Origin: Halichondria panicea
Taxonomy: Eukaryota; Porifera; Demospongiae; Suberitida; Halichondriidae
Reading direction: 5' to 3'
Length of the DNA: 64,000 nt
NCBI RefSeq assembly: GCF_963675165.1
Contig: NC_087385.1
Coordinates: 1,550,501 to 1,614,500 of the forward strand
Position 1 is the first letter of the stretch; each line of letters starts with the position of its first letter. Position numbers and translations under genes: made by a program. This document shows positions 46,301-57,500 of the stretch, in pieces. Under the pieces are notes generated by a model. It ran no database searches. It saw nothing but the letters and a program-made list of their open reading frames with translations, and was not told where the DNA came from.

Positions 46301-46855
46301 GTCGATTTTATACAATTTACAAATTCTCTACTGTAAATAGCTCGCGTGCAGTGGTGATCGACACTTACCATTTTTTACATCAAAGAGATGGAACTCATTT
46401 GTCCATCCACGTCCATCAGTGTATCGTGTGTTCCTGGTGAATGTTGATCCTGGTTGTGTGGGACCAATACCGAGTCCTCCAAAGCAGCACAGAGTTCTCT
46501 CATCCACGCTGACAAGTCCACAGTAAGACTTTTTAACAGGTTGATCACCAGTGGTTTCAACTTCGGTCCACTGGAGAGTGTCCAGATCAAGCTTGTACAT
46601 GTCATTGACGTAATCATGCCCATGACTACAAAATGCGTAGAGGCAACGACCTACACAAACAGAGCAACCACCCCACTCTCCAGGGGGTGGAGGTCCAGTG
46701 GTGGGCAAGAGGCTCCACTGCTCAGTTCTTGAGTCATACACAGCAATGATGTTAGATCCCAGTCTATGACAAAGCCCCCTCCAATAGTAATGGCGTCCAT
46801 CAGCTTCAGCGGAGAATGGTAGCGCACAAGATGGTGGTTCAACAGGAGCTTGCAT
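43327..46855 (-). CDS. kelch-repeat / coiled-coil / TKL-like protein kinase
   Basis: Five exons: 46855-46369, 46242-46088, 45933-45748, 44876-44726, 44615-43327; 2268 nt, 755 aa, phases matching. Residues 1-326 form a kelch beta-propeller, with blades such as GEWGGCSVCVGRCLYAF, FGGTQPNHRVNDVYVFD and LLVYGGLDNYNKTLGGMWIL. Residues about 387-487 are a Gln/Glu/Arg-rich coiled coil. The kinase follows: glycine loop IGKGGWGE at about 505, VAIK lysine about 523, HRD at 620-622 with N627, DLG in place of DFG at 644-646, SPPEV in place of APE, and DVYSYGIVLCE. All residues needed for ATP and metal binding are present. The catalytic loop is HRDVSAPN, with Ser where Ser/Thr kinases usually have Lys. 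Sponge genomes carry expansions of such kinases (family knowledge, moderate certainty). No membrane segment was seen. Confidence 0.88.
45072..45259. mobile_element. Tc1/mariner-like MITE in kelch-kinase intron 3
   Basis: Terminal repeats CCGTATTACTGGAATGTTTT and its inverted near-copy (two mismatches in 23) are flanked on both sides by TA. Confidence 0.8.
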
Positions 46856-47137
46856 CGTCTGTAAAAAGTGAGTGAACAAATGAGAGTGACTAGATCACAC
46901 TCACACAACAGAATGATGACACTCACTAGTTGGTGCATGTGAGTGCATGTGAGTGTCTAGTTGGGCGGAGCCCGACCGTCCCTGACAACAGAAACACAGA
47001 AAAACTTCGCACATGTACCCAGGCCGAGTTGTGTCTAAAATAACGCTACACCTAGATCGAAATAAGCAAAAGATAAACAGATGATCTTTACCTTTTGCCT
47101 AGTATTGTAGCTACAAACTTACACTCCATGTAATAAG
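46856..47137. promoter_or_regulatory. head-to-head region, kelch-kinase / TCF25
   Basis: 282 bp separate the divergent start codons. A TTTTTACAG acceptor directly before the kinase ATG (minus strand, about 46861) suggests that a 5' untranslated exon of the kinase gene lies inside or beyond this interval. Confidence 0.45.
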
Positions 47138-50100
47138 ATGTCCTCCCGAGCTCTGCGACGGCTCCATGAGGAGCCCACTGTGATCAGAGTAGGGGAGCAG
47201 TCAGAGGAGGGTGAGGAGGAGAGTGGTCCTCTGTCAACCAGAGGGAGTAAACCACGCAACCTTTTTGCCATGGTGAGCTCATCATCATTGACACTTACAG
47301 TTCAACTTTTCCCTTGGTATGGTAGCTAGGTAGTAACGCACACACACCTACACAGCTGAATGAAGATCACGAGTCCAGTGATGCTGGTGATGAGGACGAA
47401 AGTGGTACTCCTGTCGCCAGCAGTCATGTGACACCGGTAACAAAGAAAAAGAAAAAGAAAAAGGGCAAAAAGAAAAACTCCAAACCTAATCAGGTTAGTG
47501 TTACTATATAATTGTCACATGACTGTCACATGATCTCTAGTCCCCAGACGAAGACGTTGATGCTGCTATACATGAGGTCAATCAAATGCTGGGTCAAGTG
47601 AAGGTACTGTCGAGTCCTGCTGTTGCCATGGCAGCAGTATACAAGTCCATCCTCTGTGTGGACAGAAGGTGTGTTGAACTCATGGCCTGTTTGAGATGTT
47701 AGCATTATAATAGCTGTTGTGTTGTGTGCAGTTTATCACTCTCCCGACCTCGTCTCCATAGGTTACTGAATGCTAATAGTGAGATGAGGAGGATCTTTGG
47801 GTCCAGAGTGGTGAGGGGGGAGGAGAGGTGGGTCACGCATCACTATCTTTGTCTGTACTGGTATATTTTGTCCTCTCTCCAGAGCACCGAAATCCCACAA
47901 AAGGACTCACCTCAGAACTACAGCGTGAGTATAATATTATTGGCTGGTTGATTATGCACCTGTACGTGTGTGAGACTTCTATAAGTATTGACTTGGGCAA
48001 AAAGTTTCACTGTACATTTGCCCATCTTTGTAGTATAGGAGTTGTGTATGATACGTACATTAGGGAAATTGTATTCTCCCTCAGTTTGGCCACTCCTCGA
48101 GACACCTGGCCAAAAATGGACAAGCCAGGGCTCTCAATGAGAATGGCCCAATCAAAGGATGGGTGAGTAACAACAGTTCGCTGGAAAGTCCACTCTCCAC
48201 CGATTAAACAAAGCACACTTCTTTTTTTCTATTTCCAGCTTTGATGAACATTAATTGTATGCATTATGTGTATCAAGCGAGAATCTCGTTTCTCTCTCTG
48301 TACAGGTGTCAGTATTTTGTGTTTGAGCACTCGAGTGAGTACCAGAAGGTCCAGTTCAAGTTCTGGGAGGCTACAGACACCTTTGACCCCAATGCAATTG
48401 CTGTGAGTCAGACAACAGAGTTTTGAATAATGAAAAACTGTTACTCCCTCTATTTTAGGCTGTACTCCATGCCCACCCCTACCACAATGACTCCCTCCTC
48501 CAACTCAGTGAGGTCTGCAAGATGAGCGAGGATGTACAGATGGCTGCCGAGCTTGTAGGTGAGTCACATGACTGTTACTTGATGATATAGTTTTCATACA
48601 CCCTCTCAGAGCGAGCACTGTACTGCTTCGAGTGTTCCTTCCACACTCTGTTCAACATCACTCAGGGCAACTGTCGACTCAGCTATTCCCTCGCTGAAAA
48701 CAGGTCTGTGCACTCTTACCCCGCCCCCCCTTACCTCTGACTGTGTTTCTACCCACTACTACCCCCTTGCCTCTGATTTTGTTTCCCCTCACTACTACCC
48801 CCTTACCTCTGACTGTGTCCCCCCCACTACTACCCCTTACCTTTGACTGTGTCCCCCCACTACTACCCCTTACCTCTGACTGTCCCCCACTACTACCCCC
48901 TTACCCCTATGTTCCCCCCACCCCCACTACTACCCCCTTACCCCTGACTGTGTCCCCCCACTACTACCCCTTACCTCATGTACCACTGACAATGTTCCTC
49001 CACTACTACTCCTTACCCCTGACTATGTCCCCCCACTACTACCCTTACCTCTGACTGTGTTTCTACCCACTACTACCTCCTTGCCTCTGATTTTGTTTCC
49101 CCTCACTACTAACCTCTCACCCTCTGACTGTGTCCCCCCCACTACTACCCCTTACCTCTGACTGTCCCCCCACTACTACCCCCTTACCCCTATGTTCCCC
49201 CCACTACTACCCTTACCCCTGACTGTGTCCCCCCACTACTACCTCCTTACATGTACCTCTGATAATGTCCCTCCACTACTACTCCTTACCTCTGATAATG
49301 TCCCCCCACTACTACCCCTTACCCCTGACTGTGTCCCCCCCCCCCCCACTACTCCCCTTACCTCTGACTGTGTCCCCCCACTACTACCTCCTTACATGTA
49401 CCTCTGATAATGTCCCTCCACTACTACTCCTTACCTCTGACAATGTCCCTCCACTACTACCTCCTTACCCCTGACTATGTCCCCCCACTACTTCCCTGAC
49501 CTCTGACTGTGTTTCCCCTCACTACTATCCCCTTACACCTTTGACTGTGTTTCTACCCACTACTACCCCCTTACCTCTGACAGTGTCCCTCACTACTAAC
49601 CCCCCTTACGTCTGACTGTGTTTCCCCTCACAGGCCATTCTTCATAGCTCTGTTCCGTCATCTAAACTATGTTGGAAGAAGAGGTGAGTACTAATACAGA
49701 GAGGGCTAGTACTAAATGATCATCTCCTCTTCCTCGCTCACAGGATGTCATCGCACAGCTTTGGAGTTCTGCAAGCTATTACTGAGGTACATGTACACAG
49801 TGCCTAAGACTTGTTATGCCTCGGTGTGCATGCGCAAGCGAGGTATACAGTAGTGTGTCTGTGTGTGTGTGTGTGTGGTCTGTGTAGACTGCTACAGCTG
49901 CTCAAGGATCAATCAAGTGCAAGTAAGAGTTTCTATAGGCTTCTAGTCATGTTTACTTGGATTTTCATTCATGAATTTGCAAAATAATGCTTCATTCTCG
50001 AGTTATGCCTAGTTTATTTGGAATGCCATTGCAGCCTTTTCAGAAGAGTGCGTAGCAAAACTTGTCCATGGAGTGTTGCTACTCTACTTAGTAGTTAGTT

Positions 50101-53013
50101 CTGCACTAGAATGCTAGCTATTGGTAGCTGCAACAGTGAGAAGAGAGCTGCAAGGCTCTGCTGTACTGATGCAGCCATTAATCTTAGGCTTGAACTTTTG
50201 GCATCGATCGTTTTTAATATCAATCATGGTCGATCATTACCCACTCTTTGAGTTCTGGATTCTGTCTGCATGCAGCAAAATTAATCAATGCAAAAATGTT
50301 CATCAAATATTCATGATTAAATGTGTGTATAAAAGCTATTAGTAGCTTTATGTTATGTAGCATGGCACCTCCACCGAGGCATCAGCACCTGCGGTGCTTT
50401 CATTCATGTGATAATCACTCCTAGAGTCGTACAAGTCCTTACTAAACTCACACACTGTCGTCTCAGCTAACAAATAAAACATGGCATTTATTCATGACAT
50501 AATAATTTATATATAATTATTATATTTTTGTGTATTTTCTGCTGACCCCTCCAGTTTAGACCCTGACGGAGACCCTCTGTGTGTCCTGCTCATGATTGAC
50601 TACCATGCCCTCAGGGCAGAGCAGTACACCTTCCTCACCGATCTCCACACACAGTGGGAGGTACGTTATACTGTATAGTGGGTATATTTGAGGGTAGAAA
50701 TTTTCGCGTAAATGCCTTTAGAAAAGTTTTTGCTGATTTAATTTTCGTGGAATAGCAGCCTTTTTGCAGTGTGCATGTATGCATATTAAATTCGTGGTTA
50801 TAAATATTCGCAGTATATACATGCTTAATCTGCGAAAACCATTATACCCTCGAAATATACCCGCTATACGATAATTATATATTGTTGGTTGACCACTCTT
50901 TGTAATTATACACTATTCACTATTGTGTTCATTTCTCCTTGCAGCCAAATCGTAATTTGAGTCAGCTTCCAAATTTCGCATTCTCCATACCACTGGCTCA
51001 GTTCCACTGCCGGTCACCATCATTGGAATCAGAGACAACTGTATCGGAATGTGACCGTGGCCTGCAGGAAGCTCTTATCATGTTCCCCAGTTTGCTGATA
51101 CCCCTACTGGACAAGTGTGGTGTGACCCTTGACCCCAATATTATGAAACATTACTTCTTCAGTACTGCTGACATGGGAAGGTAACCCATCTACTGTACTG
51201 TATGCAGTCACTGTAAAGGTTGCTGTATAGTGACCTCACTAACAACGTTACTGTCCTTACGGAAATGTGTCCGTTCTAGCTTACAATTATACAGTACTTA
51301 AATTTCTGTGTGTGTGTGTAACCACCATTATGTGCTTGATTTAATTAGTGTACATGATAATGATTATCTTTCAACACTATTTCACGTACCGTATAGCGCG
51401 AAATTTTCGAGGCACTTATATTTCGTGGATTGGCCTCTAAAAGCCATTTCGTTGCACAATGTTCGCGGAATGACTGCTTACCGGAAGCCACGCCTTTAAA
51501 TATTTGCATGATAGCAGGTAATTCTTATTAACGAACACTTTTCGTGGACTTAATTTTCGTGTAGAATTCCAACCCACGAAATCCGCGAAAATTAAGCCCC
51601 TCGAAAATTTCGCGCTATACGGTATCCCCAGGGAGCCCAAAAGTCTTCAGGTGTTGCTACAGCTGTATATAGAGCGAGGCCACTCCCTCTGGAAGGAGCC
51701 GGAGGTCCTCACTTGGCTGGAGGCCAACTCCCGACAGGTTGTGGCTAGGGTGAACTCGGGGGACCCTCTAGTGACACAGTGCACAGACAAGTGAGTCAGT
51801 GGAGATTAGTACATGCCTACACTACATACTGTGCTGGTAAAGAAATTTACCATCAGTGTCTTAATTATTATAGCCACCCACGCTTACATAAGATTGCTGT
51901 CTAGCTTGTAGGCCCAGTAAATAGAACAAGCCATGCTCGATAACATCCCTGGCCCTTTGATCATGTACCGACTGCATAACATTTATATTAATGTGCTCTA
52001 CAATTGCTTAGCTTGCCCAGCTATAGAGTAAGAGTGTTTCACTTATACAGGAGAAAGAGGAGGTTTGTGGGTACACCCAGGAATATCCACAGACATGTTG
52101 TCATGTCCGACTTTGATCGTGTAGCAGCTGCACTGCCCAGGGTACGTATGTTTAACCTACAGCACTCACACACACTAGAGCATTGTGGTAGAGTCATCAG
52201 CATCAGTTCACACAGTTTTAGATTGTTATCTCACGAACCCCTCACCCCCACACACAGGATCACGGTGAGTCTGCTATTCTCTCGTACGACCCTCTCCCCC
52301 CGACTGACTCAGTCTCTGCCTACACCAGACCTCCGAGGTAAGGATTACATGTACATGCCTTATGAAATTGAATTATAGTGTTAATGTCACTGGTTACTGA
52401 TCTTCTGGCTGGCTAGTTTTAGGTGAAATGTTCATGTGAACAATGTTATATTGATATAATTATGCAAACTGTACGTACAGTACTGCTTGGAAACATGTTT
52501 ATTCTTTTAGACAAATTCGATCATAGTACAATTAATGTTTTCCCCTCCCCTCCCCTCCCTAGGCGGCTCCTGCCAGCTGGTGCAGAGGATGAGAACCCGT
52601 TCATGTTGTTCCTACGCTCAATGTTGCCCACCTTCAACACACAGATGCCACCCAATCCACCAGCAGGGGTAAGCCCCGTCTCAATTATTCTGCTTTAGCT
52701 CTCACTTGACTGTACTGATTACTTTCGGGCCTAAATTAGAAGAAACAAAAGCTTTCCGTAGCTTCTCACAATCATCTTTACTAACTTATTAGTTCTCCTC
52801 ACTCTCTTGCAGGGTATGGCTGGGCACCGATTAGTCCCTGAGGCTGCAGTAGAAGATATGGGCGGAGCTCAAGGGGGCATGGAGGGTAACCCAGGGAGAC
52901 CGCTGGATCTACAGGCTACCGTCCAATCATTGATCAGAACACTCCAGGATGTTGTTCAATACGTACCCCAAGAGCCGGAGGAGGAGGGGGACTGGTCTAG
53001 TGACTCAAACTAA
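47138..53013 (+). CDS. TCF25: TCF25 / NULP1-type ribosome quality control factor
   Basis: Member of the Rqc1/TCF25 family, which works with the Listerin and NEMF complex on stalled 60S ribosomes. 18 exons total 1950 nt (649 aa): 47138-47272, 47356-47493, 47541-47668, 47762-47827, 47883-47924, 48085-48162, 48306-48402, 48459-48558, 48610-48703, 49634-49683, 49744-49786, 50555-50660, 50945-51180, 51632-51790, 52051-52141, 52258-52337, 52563-52668, 52813-53013. An acidic N-terminus leads to a lysine run (KKKKKKKGKKKN), then the conserved helical repeats: HPYHNDSLLQLSEVCK, ERALYCFECSFHTLFNI, LSQLPNFAFSIPLAQF and FVGTPRNIHRHVVMSD, with a Glu/Asp-rich C-terminus. Introns 9, 11, 12 and 13 carry a minisatellite, a dispersed element and two MITEs. 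Tail to tail with pirin (255 bp). Confidence 0.94.
48722..49630. repeat. C-rich minisatellite, TCF25 intron 9
   Basis: About 25 units of CCCCCCACTACTACCCCTTA-CCTCTGACTGTGT, 30-45 bp each, strongly pyrimidine-biased on the coding strand. It sits just upstream of the exon 10 acceptor and effectively forms a 900-bp polypyrimidine tract. Plus-strand reading frames through it are repeat translations. Confidence 0.93.
49815..50403 (+). mobile_element. dispersed ~590-bp element, copy C, in TCF25 intron 11
   Basis: TATGCCTCGGTGTGCATGCG to CACCGAGGCATCAGCACCTG-CGGTGC, same family as 11723-12284 and 42086-42623, with an extra GT run and a ~50-bp insertion near 50260-50335. Confidence 0.88.
50671..50871. 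mobile_element. ~200-bp MITE directly after the TCF25 exon 12 donor
   Basis: CTGTATAGTGGGTATATTTG to the inverted CGAAATATACCCGCTATACG, flanked by TA. It begins 10 nt after exon 12 ends at 50660. Related to 19625-19829. Confidence 0.75.
51387..51624. mobile_element. 238-bp Tc1/mariner-like MITE ending 7 nt before TCF25 exon 14
   Basis: Perfect 24-bp terminal inverted repeats (CCGTATAGCGCGAAATTTTC...) flanked by TA on both sides. Only TCCCCAG separates it from exon 14, so any polypyrimidine or branch-point sequence must come from the element itself or from immediately adjoining bases. Confidence 0.88.
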
Positions 53014-53267
53014 TAACTACAGAGTTGTGATGTGATTTGTTGTGTTATCAATTTCACATTAATTTTTTCATGGCTGCGATTTATAATTTTGACACATTGT
53101 ATCCGATAAACATACATGTCCAATTATAGCTACTATACATAGCTATAATTATACATGATCAAAGCATGAGATTATTATGACTGTATAATTATACATGTTA
53201 ACAGACTATAGCTACACATGCATGCATGATCGAGGTAATGCTGTATAACAAACAATGGTGGTAAAGT

Positions 53268-54221
53268 TCACAGTTCCTTATTCCCAGCTTGCCATGTTCC
53301 ACTCTCTTTCTGTCTTTGCTTGGCTTGTTGGGATGCTGCATACCTCTCCTCCGCCCCCTCAATCTTCCCCAGCTTCCCAGACCGATAGTCAGTAAACGCC
53401 TGCTCTATCTCCTCCCAAGTGTTCATCACAAATGGACCACGTCTGGCAACTGGCTCGTTGAGGGGAATCCCGGCAATTAGTAGCACACGGAGCTCGCTGT
53501 CCTCTCCACCTTCCATTCTGAACTCTGACCCCTTATCGAGCACCACCACTTGTCCCATCTCTGCTCCTCTCCTCTCAGCTCCAAGGTAGCCACGCCCCCT
53601 ATACACGTAACAGAATCCATCGTACTCCTCTGGCACGTGCTGTGAGAACACTGTCCCAGGTTGCAGTCGAATATCCAGGTACATCATCGGAGTTCTTGTC
53701 TCTATCACAGCTCGAGTGCCCAGGCTCTCTCCAGCAATTACTTTCACCCACACTTTCCCCTCCTGCTCTGTCACTGTAGGGATCAACTCAGCAGCCGTGT
53801 CCTGATAGCGAGGAGGAATCATCTTGTCTTTGGCCGGAAGATTTACCCAGAGTTGAAATCCCTCCACACGACCGCCATTCTTCATGATATCATCTCCAGG
53901 CATTTCAGCATGCACGACACCAGAGCCAGCAGTCATCCATTGCACCCAACCTTCCTTGAGGTGTCCCGAGTTGCCGACACTGTCCTTGTGTTGAAAGCTA
54001 CCCTCAATTATGTAGGTGACTGTCTCGAAACCTCTGTGTGGGTGATCAGGTGCTCCCACTGCCTCTCCTGGTTTGTGCACCACCGGTCCAAAATGGTCCA
54101 ACATGAGGAAGGGATCGGAATAGGATATTCGCCCACCGATGGGTCGCTTTACAATGAAACCAGCACCCTCCCTCTGCTGGTGAGCAGTCTCGAATTGTTT
54201 GATTCCTCTTTGCTTGGACAT
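53268..54221 (-). CDS. PIR: pirin
   Basis: Single-exon cupin protein, 317 aa. Pirin is a nuclear Fe-binding co-regulator (of NF-kB/Bcl-3 in mammals) with quercetinase-type dioxygenase activity. The metal site is intact: His60 and His62 in DHPHRGFETV, His104 and Glu106 in GSGVVHAEMPG, equivalent to the four ligands of human pirin. The remainder follows the two-cupin fold (GGRVEGFQLWVNLP, FCYVYRGRGYLG, RRGPFVMNTWEEIEQAF). The C-terminus is about 25 residues longer than in the human protein, Gln/Lys/Glu-rich. The start is MSKQRGIKQFE at 54221; the frame remains open further upstream into the assembly gap but nothing there resembles pirin. It is unusual for this region in having no introns. Confidence 0.95.
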   Translation of the reverse strand: MSKQRGIKQFETAHQQREGAGFIVKRPIGGRISYSDPFLMLDHFGPVVHKPGEAVGAPDHPHRGFETVTYIIEGSFQHKDSVGNSGHLKEGWVQWMTAGSGVVHAEMPGDDIMKNGGRVEGFQLWVNLPAKDKMIPPRYQDTAAELIPTVTEQEGKVWVKVIAGESLGTRAVIETRTPMMYLDIRLQPGTVFSQHVPEEYDGFCYVYRGRGYLGAERRGAEMGQVVVLDKGSEFRMEGGEDSELRVLLIAGIPLNEPVARRGPFVMNTWEEIEQAFTDYRSGKLGKIEGAEERYAASQQAKQRQKESGTWQAGNKEL

Positions 54222-54345
54222 CGTCAGACAACTGAAAATTGAGAACAGAAGTATTTGAAATTCCCTTTTGTACATTTTCAGTGAGGTACTCACTTGCCCT
54301 GTGGTTGAATGTGAGAAATATCGTCCTGTCAGATATTGGAGTCTT

Positions 54346-54545
54346 NNNNNNNNNNNNNNNNNNNNNNNNNNNNNNNNNNNNNNNNNNNNNNNNNNNNNNN
54401 NNNNNNNNNNNNNNNNNNNNNNNNNNNNNNNNNNNNNNNNNNNNNNNNNNNNNNNNNNNNNNNNNNNNNNNNNNNNNNNNNNNNNNNNNNNNNNNNNNNN
54501 NNNNNNNNNNNNNNNNNNNNNNNNNNNNNNNNNNNNNNNNNNNNN
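54346..54545. other. assembly gap (200 N)
   Basis: Exactly 200 undetermined bases. The real distance may differ. The gap cuts off the 3' part of the C2-domain gene. Confidence 0.99.
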
Positions 54546-57500
54546 CGGTTGTGTGGGAGTGTTGGTGAAGCGTGGGGCTGGGGCTGGGGTTGGTCTGGAG
54601 GGAGTGGCGGACGGAGCAGGCGGAGGAGGCTGTGTGCGTGTGAGGTGTGTGTGTGAATCAGAGCTCACAACAATGGTATTATTCTGACACGCATACACAG
54701 TTAATGTAATCTAATGGTCTACATGTATGTGCAGAATGAGCACAACAATTACACAGCAAGGTGATAAATCATAAGTCAATGGTGAATCCTTGCTGAATAA
54801 AAGCTGACAACACCTGCACTAGAGTAGAGTACATGCTGATGACTATGGCTAAGAATAGTGTCCAGTCTTTTGTGTACACAGACAGTCACAAACATAACGT
54901 ACAGTGACAATGGCCCTCACCCTTGTTGGTGGTGTGGGTGCAACCGTCCTCGGTGCCGGAGTGGGCGTGACAATCCGGGGAGCAGGAGTAGGTGTGGTCA
55001 CCTGGGGTGTGGGTGGGCGTGACAATCCGGGGAGCAGGAGTAGGTGTGGTCACCTGGGGTGTGGGTGTGGCATTACTTGCCGTGGGAGTACGCGGTTGAG
55101 CCGAGGATGCACCCAAAGCACCTGCAGCAGTCACCATCACATCTGGCAACAAACTATTAATAGACGAGGTTCCGTTTTGACCTCCCGTGGCACCGAGAGG
55201 ATCGCTACTATTTCGTCTGTGTTCATCGGGCGTATCAAGGTCGAGGAGGTCAATCCCGTTGGTAGTAGCCGCTATGTCTGTGTCTGTCTGTGACTCAGTT
55301 TCTCCTGATGACTGGTGAAAGTTGAGATCGTTTAGTTCAAAGATAATGTCTCCACCTTTCGTGTTGGACTTCTCTTTTGTTAGAGGTAGTGACAGTTGGA
55401 GATTGTTTACTGTGATGAATGATGGGATCTGATTAATATACATGTACATGTGGTATATACACATGAAATAATATTGAACTCGGTGGAATTCTGAGAAGAG
55501 GTCACAACAAATGGTGATTGGAATCTCAAATAAAATCCCCTTTAGCCATACAAGTACCTGAGGTTAGAGAGCATACTGTACATGCACTACGTGCAGTTCT
55601 GTACAGTGTGTATACGTGCACCTTCCCAAGTAGACAACAACCATTGAACATACATGCTCACAATGAATCTACTTGGCAGGATGGGATGCTCAGAGTCAGC
55701 TGATGTGTGATATCACAAGGAAACCAACACTCAAACAAACATGCTCAAGCCTACAAAATCACATTACATTGACAATACAACGTGCTCTACATTTAAAGCG
55801 AAAACAAACATTCTAGCTCATGTATATACATGATACTGCAGTGTCCTTACAGCTGGGTCCGTGACGTGCGACGAGCTCCCCTAAATTGAAGATGGCCACT
55901 CCATAGTTGGTGCTGAAGAAGGAGGACTGACTGTTCACTATCAGCTGCACCTTGCTCGATGACGTCACCAGTCTGTGGAAAGAGGGAGGGGGAGGAATCA
56001 AGGAGCATGTGCACGATGTACGAGCTAAATACTGTGACTGTCAAAACAGACACAACATGTACTTCATTTTAGCGGTACACGTAGTACGTTGCCACAAAAC
56101 CCTTTGCAAAGCTTCACGAACGGAAATTCGAACCACACACCTGAAATCTATCAATCAGGAAACCTATCACGAAACTTAGCGAGCTACCAAAGTGCAAAGC
56201 TTTTTTACAACCTACACGTACTTGTAGATGTACCATAGACACACTACTCTGTCTACAGAGTTTAAGAGGAAACAATGGAGAGGGCATATCGAGCTGCACT
56301 AATGTAGAGGGTTGATTCAGTAAAATTGCAATTATGGCAGGAAATGGTGGGGTTCTGTGATGTGGCTCTATATGTAAATGCACTCCTGATAAAATCTATA
56401 TAGCAGTGTATAAATGGGGGACATTATATAGACCACACACACACAGATCAAGCTGCTAATTATCAGATAGGAAAAGCTGTTCATATTGACAGTGATAGTA
56501 TCATAATGAGGTAAATAATACAATGTACACGTACAAACGTACACTGCAGGTTGTACAAAGTTACACAGCTGTTGGTGTGCTTAGTAAGTATATACACACA
56601 TCAGATGCATGGTATGTTGGTATACAAGCTAGTGCTGTGCGACTGTGTACTCACAAGGTGAACTCTTCGTCCCAATTTGGGGTGGCGGTTTTCTTTAGAA
56701 CATCCGTCTTGATGTTACCCTTCTGACCGTCGACTACGACCTCACAGAACGGGTTACAACGCGACACTCCTATAGGTACAACACATATGTGCTTTGTATT
56801 TAATCAGTATACTTCCTTCCCAAACAGGTGTGCTTTAGCAGTTTACATGTAGGGTAGATACACTGTGCATGTAGGGTAGATACACTGTACATGTACATTG
56901 TAAGTGCACGTGTACAATTTCTTAATTGAGGAACTAAGAGGAAACACTGGAGGAACACACGTTATACATGTAACTAAAGTGAGAGCGGGATGCTAGCGTA
57001 TAGCGTTAAACATCAATTTACTCAGTATACAAACAGTAGTTATGTGCTAGTACAAAACCCGTTCGTATTGTGCAAATGATGACAACTTGCCTGACGTGTC
57101 CAGGCTGGCACTGATCACTGGGAGGAAAATATAATATTTTGGGTAGATTATTAATATGAACAAGATCAAGCAAGCAATACACCCAGTGTCAAGCATAATA
57201 CAGTGACTGGTGCAAGTATTGGTGAAAACACAACAAGAGCTTCAAAGACCCTTCATGTGTGCAATTAACTGTAGGGAGTGTACAAACATGTGCTCTACAC
57301 AGAATAAGTGCCTACTGTCCCTAGGCAACTGATGACAGTCACCTGTGCAACAACCTACTCAGTACCTTACAAGTACCTCAAAGCACTTCACTAATACTCT
57401 CAGAAAATCCTTTAAAGGTTACAAAGCTCAAAAACCTAACTCTGCTTCTGTCTAGGGAATACCAAACTAATCATCTTTGGATACTCTTAACTTATGAACC

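Noticed and set aside
48722-49630. Possible CRISPR-like or coding repeat array
   Set aside because: No constant spacer/repeat lengths, eukaryotic intron context, plain C-rich minisatellite.
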